Part shown: positions 24,415 through 34,143 of the stretch, in pieces | Position numbering within the stretch: the first letter of the stretch is position 1 | Layout: each line of letters begins with the position of its first letter | Origin: Arthrobacter sp. StoSoilB5 | Lineage (GTDB): Bacteria; Actinomycetota; Actinomycetes; Actinomycetales; Micrococcaceae | Assembly: GCF_019977235.1 (NCBI RefSeq) | Contig: NZ_AP024646.1 | Span: forward strand, 5,235,526 to 5,299,525 | Direction of reading: 5' to 3' | DNA: 64,000 bases | Notes under the pieces: model-generated | What the model was told of the DNA's origin: nothing | Seen by the model: only the letters and a program-made list of their open reading frames with translations | The model's database searches: none | Translations under genes and position numbers: made by a program

Positions 24415-26097
24415 TTAGCGGGCGCGCTCCACTCGTTTCTCATCCCATACGGGTTCCTCGGACTCGTAGACCTTGCCGTCGGAGCCGAAGATCAGGAAGC
24501 GGTCAAAGGACTTGGCGAACCAACGGTCGTGGGTGACAGCCAGGACGGTTCCCTCAAAAGCATCGATTGCCCGCTCCAAAGCCTCGCCGGAGTGCAGATC
24601 CAGGTTGTCGGTTGGCTCGTCAAGGAGCAACAACGTGGCTCCGGAAAGCTGCAGCAGCAGGATCTGAAAACGCGCCTGCTGGCCACCGGACAATGACTCG
24701 TACTTCTGTTCCGACTGCCCAGCCAATCCGTACGAGTCCAAGGCGCCAGCGGCGGCTTCGCGCGGCAGGCCCGATCGGTGTTCGTCTCCCCGGTGCAGGA
24801 TCTCCAACAAGGTCCGGCCCAGCAAATCAGGGCGAACGTGTGTCTGCGCGAAGAAGCCGGGCCGGATACGGGCACCCAATTTCACAGTTCCTTCATGCGG
24901 AACTTCAGCTATGACAACGTCCGATACCGGCAAGTGCTCCCGCTCGGGATCGGTGCCACCCGTAGCGAGCAAGCGAAGGAAATGGCTCTTGCCGGAACCG
25001 TTGGAGCCCAACACGCCTACACGATCACCGAACCAGATCTCCGTGGAGAACGGCTTCATGAGGCCTGTCAGTTCAAGCTTCTCCGCCACGACTGCGCGCT
25101 TGGCGGTTCGCCCACCTTTGAGGCGCATTTTCACATTCTGCTCAATGGGCAGGGCCTCGGGTGGTCCGGCCTCCAGGAACTTTGCAAGACGGGTTTGCGC
25201 TGCCTGGTACCTGTTGGCCATGTCAGACCGGAACGCGGCCTTGTTCTTGTACATGTTGACGAGTTCTTTGAGCTTCACATGCTCCTCGTCCCAGCGCTTG
25301 CGGAGTTCCTCGAACCGGGCGTTCCTGTCGGCGCGCGCCTCTACATACGAGCCGAAACCGCCACCGTGGATCCACGCACCGGCACCATTGATGCCGGGTT
25401 CAAGCGTCACGATTCGTCCGGCGGCGTTGTTGAGCAGCTCGCGGTCGTGGCTGATGAACAGCACGGTCTTCTTGGATTCGTTGAGCTTGGATTCGAGCCA
25501 GCGCTTACCGGGGACGTCAAGGTAGTTGTCTGGTTCGTCCAGAAGCAGCAGTTCATCCGGACCCGCAAACAGGGCTTCCAACACGAGGCGTTTCTGCTCG
25601 CCACCGGACAGCGTCGAGGCGCGGCGGAACTGTGCTTTGTCGAAGGATATTCCCAAAGCCGCCATGCAGACTTCGTCCCAAACGGTCTCGACGTCGTAAC
25701 CGCCGGCGTCTCCCCAGTCCACGATCGCCTGGGCGTACTTCATTTGGGTGGGTTCGTCGTCGTGCTCCATCATGGCGAGTTCCGCCTCTTCAACCGCCTT
25801 GGCAGCTGCCGCGAGGCCGGCTTGGGCCGTGGAAACCAGCAGATCCCGGACGGTTGATTCGTCCCGGACCTGGCCCACGAACTGCCGCATGATGCCCATG
25901 TTCCCGGATCGGCCAACAACGCCCTCGTCCGGTGTGAGATCGCCGGAAATGATCTTGAACAGCGTCGTTTTGCCGGTTCCGTTGGGTCCAATCAGCGCAG
26001 TCTTGGTGCCGTCAGGCACCTTGAAGGTCACGCCGTTGAGCAGCTGGGTGCCGTCGGAGAGGAAGTAGTCGATGCCGGAAACGTCAATATGGGCCAC
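24415..26097 (-). CDS. ABC-F family ATP-binding protein
   Basis: 560 aa from GTG (VAHIDVSGIDYFLSDGTQLLNG); upstream in-frame codons read as non-coding. Two ABC cassettes in one chain without membrane segments: Walker A GPNGTGKTT and GSNGSGKS, signatures LSGGEQKRLVLEAL and LSGGQQARFQILLLQL, Walker B LLLLDEPDNYLD and LLLLDEPTDNLD. The linker between cassettes is charged and helical. ABC-F proteins act on ribosomes, either in translation or in protection from antibiotics; which applies cannot be told here. Confidence 0.93.
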   Translation of the reverse strand: MAHIDVSGIDYFLSDGTQLLNGVTFKVPDGTKTALIGPNGTGKTTLFKIISGDLTPDEGVVGRSGNMGIMRQFVGQVRDESTVRDLLVSTAQAGLAAAAKAVEEAELAMMEHDDEPTQMKYAQAIVDWGDAGGYDVETVWDEVCMAALGISFDKAQFRRASTLSGGEQKRLVLEALFAGPDELLLLDEPDNYLDVPGKRWLESKLNESKKTVLFISHDRELLNNAAGRIVTLEPGINGAGAWIHGGGFGSYVEARADRNARFEELRKRWDEEHVKLKELVNMYKNKAAFRSDMANRYQAAQTRLAKFLEAGPPEALPIEQNVKMRLKGGRTAKRAVVAEKLELTGLMKPFSTEIWFGDRVGVLGSNGSGKSHFLRLLATGGTDPEREHLPVSDVVIAEVPHEGTVKLGARIRPGFFAQTHVRPDLLGRTLLEILHRGDEHRSGLPREAAAGALDSYGLAGQSEQKYESLSGGQQARFQILLLQLSGATLLLLDEPTDNLDLHSGEALERAIDAFEGTVLAVTHDRWFAKSFDRFLIFGSDGKVYESEEPVWDEKRVERAR

Positions 26098-26164
26098 CGC
26101 CCAATCTTCCCACGGCCAGGTATTAAGGCTCGACGGCGGAACGTGGCGCGGGTGCCTAAGCGGG

Positions 26165-27427
26165 CTAAGCGTCCGGCTTTCGCCGGGCAAACTGCGGGGC
26201 GTGCTCGGGGCGTGGGCCGAAGGCAATCATCCGCGCAGGCAACTTCCGGAAAGCTGGGAATTTACGGACTACAAAGAGCAGTAGCTTCGGCGGCTTGGGC
26301 TCCTTACCCGCCATGACCTGTGCGAAGACAACGCGATGCAGCACCCGTTGAAATGTCTGCACGATCAGGGTTGGCGGCCACCGCCGCTTCTGGACGGCGG
26401 CGAGGTGATGGTCGTCGAGTGTTTTGCTCAGCAGCGGTGACGCAATGATCCGGGCCGCTGCGACGGCATCCTGCACCGCCAGGTTGATCCCCACACCACC
26501 GGCGGGTGACATCGCATGGGCCGCATCCCCAATCAGTAGGAGTCCCGGCTTATGCCATCGGGGTAAACGGTTGAGTTTCACGTCCAGCAGGTGGAGATCA
26601 TCCATGGATCGGATGTTGTCCACGCGGTCGGCAAGATCTGGCCGCAACCTGGCAACGCGTGTGCGGAACGCCTCAACGCCTTCCGCCCGCAGCTTGGGGT
26701 CGAGGCCCTTCGCCGCAAGGTAGGCGATCTGATGGAAATCCTTCCGCGTCAAACTCAACAGAACGTCCGAAGTCCCGAAACTGGGCGAAATCGACGCCAC
26801 GGGTTCCCTCTCATCGGCGTTCCTCGGAAGCCGGAACCACCACGTATCGAACGGCACCGGAAACTCGCGCGGGACCAGACCGGCCCGCGCACGAAGCACG
26901 GAACCACGGCCGTCACATCCCACCGTCAAGGCAGCCTTCAGTTCGCCCGTCCCCACAATCTCGCCAGTCAAAGGATCCCGGGTTCTGTACGCCACGCCCG
27001 AAACAACCCCGGACTCCTCACGCAGAAGCTCTGTGGCCTCGGTGTTCATCCGGAGCGTGAAGGTGGGTTCCTGCCTGGCTGCTTCCACAAGGAAGTTCAG
27101 CAAGTCCCACTGGGGAACCATGGCCACGTAGTTGTAGGGCGCCCTGAGTAGCCCGAAATCGGCAAGGACCACAGAGTCCCCGGTCCGTGCGGGCAGCCGG
27201 AAATTTCCGAGCTTGCTCTGGGGGAGCTGGCGGAACCCTTCACCCAACCCCAGTTCGTCGAGGAGGCGAATGGTGGAGGCGTGCACAGTGTCGCCGCGGA
27301 AATCCCGCAGGAAGTCGGCGTGTTTCTCCAGCACTGTGACTTCGACGCCGGCACGGGCCAGCAGCAAGCCAAGCACAATCCCGGCCGGCCCTCCGCCAAC
27401 CACAACGCACTGCTTGCTGCTGTCCAT
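26165..27427 (-). CDS. FAD-dependent monooxygenase (group A flavoprotein)
   Basis: 420 aa. Dinucleotide-binding CVVVGGGPAGIVLGLLLARAGVEVTVLEKH, mid-protein DG motif TVGCDGRGSVLRARAG, and the FAD-binding GD motif LLLIGDAAHAMSPAGGVGINLAVQDAVAAA identify a class A aromatic-type hydroxylase. Substrate unknown; the phenol-specific C-terminal domain is lacking. It starts 14 bp after the penicillin-binding protein gene on the same strand, so the two may be co-transcribed. Confidence 0.9.
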   Translation of the reverse strand: MDSSKQCVVVGGGPAGIVLGLLLARAGVEVTVLEKHADFLRDFRGDTVHASTIRLLDELGLGEGFRQLPQSKLGNFRLPARTGDSVVLADFGLLRAPYNYVAMVPQWDLLNFLVEAARQEPTFTLRMNTEATELLREESGVVSGVAYRTRDPLTGEIVGTGELKAALTVGCDGRGSVLRARAGLVPREFPVPFDTWWFRLPRNADEREPVASISPSFGTSDVLLSLTRKDFHQIAYLAAKGLDPKLRAEGVEAFRTRVARLRPDLADRVDNIRSMDDLHLLDVKLNRLPRWHKPGLLLIGDAAHAMSPAGGVGINLAVQDAVAAARIIASPLLSKTLDDHHLAAVQKRRWPPTLIVQTFQRVLHRVVFAQVMAGKEPKPPKLLLFVVRKFPAFRKLPARMIAFGPRPEHAPQFARRKPDA

Positions 27428-27440
27428 AGCTTCTCCCGAG

Positions 27441-29426
27441 TTAGCCGGCGGCGGTGAGGAACGACTTCAACAACGGCCCGCTGGTGGTCGCACCCAGGCC
27501 GCCGTCTTCCACGAACACCGCAACCGCCAGGTCTCCGTGGACCGCAACGATCCATGCGTGCGTCTTGGGCGGATCGTCATTGCCGAACTCTGCGGTTCCC
27601 GTTTTTGCCCCGACCGGTGCACCGGGTACCTGGGCGAGGAATCCTGCGTGTCCGGAGGTCACCACTGCCCGCATCATGTCGGAGAGCGCGGCGGCCTCCT
27701 CCTTGGTAATTGGCTTGGTAGACGCCGGCGAGGCTGGCGCGGTGCTGGCGGAAGCTGACGACGGCGGTGCGCTGCCACTTTCCGTAGGCATCGCTCCAGC
27801 ACTGGAGTTCTGCGCATCAGCGTTCAAAACCAGTTGAGGCGAGACCGGAGCGCCGTTGGCGACGGAGGCCGCCATGATGGCCGCAGATAATGGCGAGAAG
27901 AGCACCTTCCCTTGGCCGATCATCGATGCTGCATGTTCGGTGCCTTCGGCTGCACCGGGGACGGAACCGAGGAAGGCGTCGGCCCCGAGTTTGGGCGCTT
28001 CCACGGCAATGCCCAGTGCCATGGCCGCGGATTCAAGCTGGTCCTGGCTAACAGTGTCACGGGCATTGATGAACGCGGTGTTGCAGGAGTGTGCAAAAGC
28101 ATCCCGCAGGGCCACCGAGCCCAAGGAGCTCTCCGGGTAGCCTTCGGCGTTCTTGAAGGTCCTGCCATCAACAGTCAGGGTCGGGGTGCATTCGACCTTG
28201 GAATCAGGCGTGGCGCCGTTGCGGAACAGCGCCAGGGAATCGACGATCTTGAACGTCGAGCCCGGAGCGTATTGCCCCAGCATCGCCGTGTTGTAACCGT
28301 TGCTGCCAGGGCCGGATGCGGCCGCGAGGACAGCTCCAGTGGAGGGCTTGAGAGCAACAATGGCTGACGCCGGCTCTACCCCGGCAAGCGTTTCTTCGGC
28401 CAGTTGCTGCAGCTTCAGGTCAAGGGTGGTCTTGAGCGTTGTTCCGGGCGCGGGGAGCGACGAGAAGAATACTTTGGTAGCAGGGGTCTCGCCTTGGGAC
28501 TTCGCCTCCTGCTTAGCGACTATCTCCACACCATCCTTGCCACGCAACAGCGAATCGTATTTCTGCTGAAGGCCACCGGTTCCCGTGGTGTCACCGGCCC
28601 GCAAGGCGCCATTGGACTTTTCGATCTGCTCGGCACTTGCCTGACCCACACTTCCCAACAGGGCCCGGGCGAACGTGCGTGTCGGCGCCAAAGCCATGGA
28701 GTCCAGGATGCTCACCCCACCCGGAATGGCATTAATCTTTGCTTCGGTAATTTCAGGGGTATATGCGCGGAGGACGATGCCTTCAACAAAAGCCTGCGGG
28801 CCCGAGGCTGCCACCTGCTTGGCGTACTCTTCAGGATCAAGGCCGAGCAAAGCAGCCATTGCCCGTGCGGAGGTATCCGCCTGATCGGCGGGAAGCTTGG
28901 TCTTGTCGATTCCAACGCGGAATACAGGGCGGTCTTCCACAATCGGAGCATCCCCGGCGCCGAGGATCTGTCCGCGCTGGGCAGGGACCGTCTTAACGGA
29001 GAGGGTCTCGCCATCCGAGAGCTCCGGCGCGAGGAGCTGGGGATTCCATCGAACGGCCCACTTGTCACCGGACTTTTTCAACGTGGCCTGGGAGCTGTAC
29101 TCCCATTTGGCCGAGCCGATGTTCCAGCTGTAGTTCAACGGGAAGGTCGCTGTCCCGCCGTCGAGCTTCACCTCACCCGACTGGACCGAGGGCTTCGCGT
29201 TGAGTCCCTCAAACACCGCTTTGAGTTCATCGTTGGCCGCAGCGGCATCCTTGCCCTCGACGGTGAGTGAACCGACGTCGAGCGCGCCCAGGGAGGAGGC
29301 GAGCTGCTTCGCTGCAGTTTCCGCACCGGCGCGGCCGTCATCGCAAGCCGTCAGCGAACCAGTCATCACCAGCGCTACCAAGCCAAGGACAAGATTCCGT
29401 GTTCTCATTTTCCCCATTTGCGACAT
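27441..29426 (-). CDS. Penicillin-binding transpeptidase lipoprotein (MecA-N type, class B)
   Basis: 661 aa from MSQMGKMRTRNLVLG; an ATG at 29408 with GGGGA just upstream is a possible alternative. Signal with lipobox LTAC. An NTF2-like MecA_N domain (about 40-160) is followed by a PBP dimerisation domain and a transpeptidase with SxxK near residue 392 (GSTFKIVD), SCN near 448 (HSCNTAF) and KTG near 607 (GAKTGTAEF). It cross-links peptidoglycan. A Ser/Ala/Pro insert at about 535-575 is unusual. Lies between the GH31 gene, with a terminator, and the monooxygenase gene. Confidence 0.93.
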   Translation of the reverse strand: MSQMGKMRTRNLVLGLVALVMTGSLTACDDGRAGAETAAKQLASSLGALDVGSLTVEGKDAAAANDELKAVFEGLNAKPSVQSGEVKLDGGTATFPLNYSWNIGSAKWEYSSQATLKKSGDKWAVRWNPQLLAPELSDGETLSVKTVPAQRGQILGAGDAPIVEDRPVFRVGIDKTKLPADQADTSARAMAALLGLDPEEYAKQVAASGPQAFVEGIVLRAYTPEITEAKINAIPGGVSILDSMALAPTRTFARALLGSVGQASAEQIEKSNGALRAGDTTGTGGLQQKYDSLLRGKDGVEIVAKQEAKSQGETPATKVFFSSLPAPGTTLKTTLDLKLQQLAEETLAGVEPASAIVALKPSTGAVLAAASGPGSNGYNTAMLGQYAPGSTFKIVDSLALFRNGATPDSKVECTPTLTVDGRTFKNAEGYPESSLGSVALRDAFAHSCNTAFINARDTVSQDQLESAAMALGIAVEAPKLGADAFLGSVPGAAEGTEHAASMIGQGKVLFSPLSAAIMAASVANGAPVSPQLVLNADAQNSSAGAMPTESGSAPPSSASASTAPASPASTKPITKEEAAALSDMMRAVVTSGHAGFLAQVPGAPVGAKTGTAEFGNDDPPKTHAWIVAVHGDLAVAVFVEDGGLGATTSGPLLKSFLTAAG

Positions 29427-29472
29427 TATGCCCCGTTCCCCCGACAGTTTCTCGTCGCGACCACAACCCGGA

Positions 29473-29500
29473 CCCGCCCCGCCCAATGGAGCGGGGCGGG
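29473..29500 (-). terminator. Terminator of the GH31 gene
   Basis: A 10-bp GC-only stem, CCCGCCCCGC (29473-29482) with GCGGGGCGGG (29491-29500), 20 bp past the GH31 stop. No long T-run. Confidence 0.6.
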
Positions 29501-29520
29501 GCGGGCTCTGGAGAGTCCGA

Positions 29521-32500
29521 TTACGGGGCACAGGTGAACTTGGCATCACCCCAGACGCCATGCGCGCCGTTGATGGAACCGGACGGATCCACAACGAGCT
29601 CCACATATGCCGCACCAGTCAGATCCACGGACACCGACTCCGGAGCGAACCCCGGAGTGTACGTGCGCGACTGGTACTTGTTCACTCCATCGGCATTGAC
29701 CTTGAAGATGATGTTGCCGCCAAAGCCGCTCTCAAGACCGACCTGCGAGGTGAACGCCGTGCATTTGCCGCCCAGGTAGTACGTGATCCTGGATGCGGCA
29801 TGAACACCCAGGCCCTTGGCGAAGACCGGCTGTTTGCCTGTGGCAGGGTCGGTGTAGTTGATGGCCAAAGGCTTGTCAGGCGACGACGCCGAGTCCTTGT
29901 TAGCCACATTCTTACCTATCACGCCGTAGCCATTGAGGGCCTGGACCCACGGGGTTTCGGAGGCGTACACCGTGCCGTGCGGCACGTCAGGCAGCGGCTG
30001 CGATGTCACCTTCCAGTCGAAGAACTTCACCCGAGTGTCCGTGGGCAGCGTGACGGACGCCAGTTCCTTGGTGGGGTTGAGCCGGACCGTGTTGGAGAAC
30101 GCCTGGTACTTGTACTGCGTATATTCCGGGGACGGACCGTTCGCGTTGTTGCGGCCTAGTTCGGACACCGCCACCACGGCCCCGTTGAGCACCGATGGCT
30201 GCAACCAGTTGGGGAAGAAGATGGACTGCTTTTCCATGCTTCCATCGGTATATGTCAGCGTCAGGGTCGGGCTGGTCCCGTTGCCCACAGCGGCCGATCC
30301 GAGGACGGCCAAGTGCGTTCCCTTGCCCTTGACGGCGATCGTCTGTGCGGAGAGCGCTACAGAGTTGGGGACATCCGGGCCCACCGCTGGCCAGGTGTAC
30401 TCCACCTGCTTGGGCGTGCCCGCTTCCACCGTCACAGTACTGCCAGGCCGTACGCCGCCTGCGGGAATGGGAGCGGCAGCCAGCTGCTCGGCAGCGAAGG
30501 TGGCCCCTCCGCCGTCGAAGTTTCCGAGCGCCTTACCGGCCAAAGTAGTGACGGAAACGGTGTTGTATGCCGCCGCCAGCGAGCCGTATGCGACGTAGAT
30601 CTGGTTAGCGCCCGTCACCGACTGCTCGCTTGAGTCAGAGGCAGCGTACGACGCCGAGACCCGCACGGTCTGTTGTCCCGCCTTAGCGCTGGAGCCGGGT
30701 GAGATGACGAACGTGGCGGTGGCTGACGCACCTGCTTCGACCTTGGCTGCAGTGGTTCCGGAGGAAGAAACGACGGTCCAGCCCTCCGGCAGCACCGTTG
30801 ACATCACGACATTGGTCTTGGCCTTGCTACCGGTGTTGACGAACGCCGCCGTAACAGTGGTTTCCTGGTCCTGGAATACCTGCTGTCCCGTTGTGACGCG
30901 AACTTCAGCAGCGGTGTCTTCCTGGCTCTTGCCACCGAGCGCGCCGGCCTGCTGAAGCTGGATCGTGGCAGACGCGTTGGAGGCGATGGAGCCGGTCTTC
31001 ACGAAGACGGTGCCGTTGTTGGCCTCGTCGAAGTACCAGCCGGTTGATGCTGCATCATAGGCATCCTTGTTGCTGTGCTGAGCGAGCTTGGTGCCGCCGA
31101 TCATGACATCCTTGGGCGCTGCCCCGGCGTGGACCTTGAGCTGGTAGGGGCGAGCTGTGGCCTTGCCGTTGTAGTCGCCCTTCCGCTCATTGATGGTCAC
31201 CTTGACGCTGCTGTCACCCTTGCCCGGAGCATTCACTTCGAACAGCTGGCTGGAGGCCTTGCCGTCCTTGTACTCGCGGGTTACTTTGTCGTCCTCGTAG
31301 AGCGTGAAGGCGCTCTTGCCCTGTGCGAAGACGTCCAAGGTGATCATGGAGTCTTCCGGGACCAAAGAGGCGTTGCGTGCCACGATGCCCTGCGGCACCA
31401 CTGCTCCGGCACGGACGAAGACCGGCAGCTTGTCCAGTGGCGCGTTGTAGCCGTTGAGGATCTGGCCGCCCTGGTAGAGCTTGCCGGTCCAGTAATCCAC
31501 CCATTGCTCGCCAGCGGGGAGGAAGATCCCGTTGCGGACGTCCGTCTGGGTGAAAACCGGAGCCACAAGGAAATCGGAGCCCAACATGAACTGGTTGTTC
31601 GCCTCGGCACCGTAGGACCATTGCTGGTCGGGGAACTCCAGAGCCATGGAGCGCATCATAGAGACGCCTGTGTCAGAGGCGTTGTGGGCGAGTGTGTAGA
31701 TGAACGGCATAAGCTGCTGACGGAGTTGCAGGTACTGGCGGTTGATAGCCGTGGCCTGGTCGCCGTAGAGCCACGGACGCTTGTCCGTGGCCGCCCAGCC
31801 GGACATTGAGTAGAGCGCCGGAGCGAAGGCCTTCCACTGAAGGTCGCGGACGTAGGACTCGGGCGAGCCGCCGAAGATGCCGTCCACATCGCCGGTGGTG
31901 AATGCCAATCCCGAGTTTCCAGCACCGGTGAGGGCCGAGACCTGCCAGCGAACGGCGTCGAGGTTTCCTGAATGGTCGCCCGTCCACTGCATGCCGCAAC
32001 GCTGGGAGCCGGCCCAGCCTTCAACCATGAGTGAAGTGCCGCGGGCGTTCGAATACTGTTCGATGCCACCGTGCGCGGCCTCGCAACCGGTAAGCGCCTG
32101 GCGGTAACCCTGGCCCACCCAAGCGACGTCAAGCTTGCGCAGCCGTACTCCGGCCTCGCCAACTTCGTACTCCTGGTTGGTGAGGGAACGCTGTGTCCAG
32201 AGGCCAACTTTGAGGTCAGTTTCTTCCTCGATGTTGTTCACTGTTTCCGGGAGTTGCTGGTATTCGCAGCCGTAGCCGTCATTGACCAACATCCAGCCGG
32301 CAGGCATATCGTTCTCAACGAACTTCCGTGCCGTCTTGATGGCGTCGGGCGTACGCTGCTTGGCGCCGTCGGGATCGCCAAAGCCGGACGACGAATAGCC
32401 GGGGTTGGAGCGGTTGTAGCAATCGGCGTCGCCGTATTCCAAGGCATAGACCGGCGGCATTATCGGCTTGCCGGTCAGCGTGGTGTAAGCGTTCAGGGAC

Positions 32501-33372
32501 TGTTTGTAGTCGCCCACGAAGTAGTAGGCGTCGAACCGCTTCTCCTCATGCGTGGTGGTCGGCTGGCCGCCGAAGTTGTAGGAGCCGCGGGCGAAAGTGT
32601 CCCGAAGGACGCCGTACCCCTTGGAGGACATGTAGTACGGAACGGCGTTGGGATAGCCATCGTCATCCCAGTCAAAGTTCCGGGCGATGTTGATCAGGGC
32701 GCCGGTGTGGACGGACCGGCCATTCTGCATGCCGCCGCCGATGAACTGCTCGCCGTCCTGCTGGGCAAGGTGCTGCGTGGCGGAATTCGACCCGAAAGTG
32801 ATGGGGGCAGACTCCTCCAGGACCAGGGAACCGTCTGCCCTCAGCACGCGAAGTTGGGTGGTGGCCTTGTTGATCTCGACTGTGATCCTGGCGGTCTTCA
32901 GGACCAGCCAGTCACCGTCGGTGATGTTCGGGGTGGAGCCGGCGAACTTGTCCTTGCCCACCACGATGTTGGCGGTTCTTGCCGGGTCTCCTTGGTCGGT
33001 GTTGGCGGGGTCCGCGAACTTGCCGCTGGGGTCGGCTTCGAGCCGGAAGTTGCCGTCGTCCAGGAACGTGACGCGGATGGCGCCCTGCTCGGTGGAGAGG
33101 TCGACGACGTTTCCGGACTGGGTGAATCCGGTCACCGCTCCGAGGGGTACTCCGGCTGCGTCGACAGGCACTTCCGGGGTGACTGTCTTGATGGTGGCGG
33201 GATCTCCGGGAGCGGCATTTGCTGCCGTTGCGAAGGTCAGGGCGGGGATGCCGCCTGCGAGAAGCAGCGAGGCGAGGCCGAGGGACGCGGCTTTCCTGGC
33301 TAGCGAGCCTTTTCTGGTGCGTCCGGAGCTGTTCAGGGCAGCGCCGGATAGACCCATGGAGGGTGAGGACAT
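29521..33372 (-). CDS. Secreted multidomain GH31 glycoside hydrolase with NEW3 and NPCBM domains
   Basis: 1283 aa from MSSPSMGLSG. Signal peptide to about 52 (AANAA). N-terminal beta domain to about 260, then a GH31 barrel with nucleophile Asp near 414 (LDVAWVGQGY) and acid/base Asp near 464 (WTGDHSG). An NEW3-type domain starts near 820 (TTVTAAFVNTGS), then an Ig-like region, and a C-terminal NPCBM carbohydrate-binding domain from about 1130 (GLGVHAASRITYYLGGKCTAF). The set resembles GH31 alpha-N-acetylgalactosaminidase or alpha-galactosidase enzymes more than plain alpha-glucosidases; substrate is inference. Downstream of a two-component system. Confidence 0.9.
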   Translation of the reverse strand: MSSPSMGLSGAALNSSGRTRKGSLARKAASLGLASLLLAGGIPALTFATAANAAPGDPATIKTVTPEVPVDAAGVPLGAVTGFTQSGNVVDLSTEQGAIRVTFLDDGNFRLEADPSGKFADPANTDQGDPARTANIVVGKDKFAGSTPNITDGDWLVLKTARITVEINKATTQLRVLRADGSLVLEESAPITFGSNSATQHLAQQDGEQFIGGGMQNGRSVHTGALINIARNFDWDDDGYPNAVPYYMSSKGYGVLRDTFARGSYNFGGQPTTTHEEKRFDAYYFVGDYKQSLNAYTTLTGKPIMPPVYALEYGDADCYNRSNPGYSSSGFGDPDGAKQRTPDAIKTARKFVENDMPAGWMLVNDGYGCEYQQLPETVNNIEEETDLKVGLWTQRSLTNQEYEVGEAGVRLRKLDVAWVGQGYRQALTGCEAAHGGIEQYSNARGTSLMVEGWAGSQRCGMQWTGDHSGNLDAVRWQVSALTGAGNSGLAFTTGDVDGIFGGSPESYVRDLQWKAFAPALYSMSGWAATDKRPWLYGDQATAINRQYLQLRQQLMPFIYTLAHNASDTGVSMMRSMALEFPDQQWSYGAEANNQFMLGSDFLVAPVFTQTDVRNGIFLPAGEQWVDYWTGKLYQGGQILNGYNAPLDKLPVFVRAGAVVPQGIVARNASLVPEDSMITLDVFAQGKSAFTLYEDDKVTREYKDGKASSQLFEVNAPGKGDSSVKVTINERKGDYNGKATARPYQLKVHAGAAPKDVMIGGTKLAQHSNKDAYDAASTGWYFDEANNGTVFVKTGSIASNASATIQLQQAGALGGKSQEDTAAEVRVTTGQQVFQDQETTVTAAFVNTGSKAKTNVVMSTVLPEGWTVVSSSGTTAAKVEAGASATATFVISPGSSAKAGQQTVRVSASYAASDSSEQSVTGANQIYVAYGSLAAAYNTVSVTTLAGKALGNFDGGGATFAAEQLAAAPIPAGGVRPGSTVTVEAGTPKQVEYTWPAVGPDVPNSVALSAQTIAVKGKGTHLAVLGSAAVGNGTSPTLTLTYTDGSMEKQSIFFPNWLQPSVLNGAVVAVSELGRNNANGPSPEYTQYKYQAFSNTVRLNPTKELASVTLPTDTRVKFFDWKVTSQPLPDVPHGTVYASETPWVQALNGYGVIGKNVANKDSASSPDKPLAINYTDPATGKQPVFAKGLGVHAASRITYYLGGKCTAFTSQVGLESGFGGNIIFKVNADGVNKYQSRTYTPGFAPESVSVDLTGAAYVELVVDPSGSINGAHGVWGDAKFTCAP

Positions 33373-33486
33373 GTGGGGCCAACTTTCGACGAGTGACAGT
33401 TTGTGATCTAACTCATAACGAAACGTGCACCAATCGTCACTGCTCGCGGGCGAAAGGTCAACCGTTTCACCAAAATTGGCACCCAA

Positions 33487-34143
33487 CTACTGCCCGCGGA
33501 TGATCCTTCGCTGCGTCGCGACGGCGATGGCTGCCGTGCGGTTATCCACGCCAAGCTTCGAGTAAATGTGGACCAAGTGCGTCTTCACCGTGGCCTCTGA
33601 GATGAAGAGTTGCCGTGCAATGGCCCGGTTACCGAGTCCGGTCGCCAGGAGTTCCAGCAGCTCAATCTCCCGCGGGCTCAAAGCCGGCGAGGGGTTCCGG
33701 ATCCGGCCCATAAGACGCGCCGCGACCTCCGGCGCCAACGCGGTTTGGCCCGCAGCAGCGGAGACCACCGCCTGCCGAATCTGCTCCGGTGGAGCGTCCT
33801 TCAGCATGTAGCCACTCGCGCCGGCTTCAACGGCGGCGAGAATATCGGCGTCGGTGTCGTAGGTGGTGAGGATGAGCACAGGCGGCGGGGGAGTTCCGGC
33901 CTCGCCGGCCTTGATCTTTTCCGTGGCCGTGACGCCGTCCATGCCGCTGCCCATTTGCAGGTCCATGAGCACCAAGTCCACGGGTTCACCCAGTGCGTGC
34001 AATTTTCGCAGTTCGGACAGCGCGGCATCGCCGTCCGCGGCTTCGGCTACGACGCTGATACCTGGGAAGTCGGCGAGCATGGCGCGAAGCCCCGCCCTAA
34101 CCACAGGATGGTCGTCCACCAGTAGGACGCGGATGTCGCTCAC
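33487..34143 (-). CDS. NarL/LuxR-family response regulator
   Basis: 218 aa. Receiver with DDHP, phospho-acceptor Asp near 59 (LVLMDLQMGSGMDG) and Lys in MLKDAPP; LuxR HTH at about 150-212 (LSPREIELLELLATGLGNRAIARQLFISEATVKTHLVHIYSKLGV). Overlaps the kinase gene by four bases. Pairs with the kinase at 34140-35414; likely targets are the divergent ABC genes or the GH31 gene downstream. Confidence 0.95.
   Translation of the reverse strand: MSDIRVLLVDDHPVVRAGLRAMLADFPGISVVAEAADGDAALSELRKLHALGEPVDLVLMDLQMGSGMDGVTATEKIKAGEAGTPPPPVLILTTYDTDADILAAVEAGASGYMLKDAPPEQIRQAVVSAAAGQTALAPEVAARLMGRIRNPSPALSPREIELLELLATGLGNRAIARQLFISEATVKTHLVHIYSKLGVDNRTAAIAVATQRRIIRGQ

Noticed and set aside
32071..33303. 410-codon plus-strand frame opposite the GH31 gene
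   Set aside because: Antisense shadow of a long high-GC gene; no start signal and no recognisable domain.
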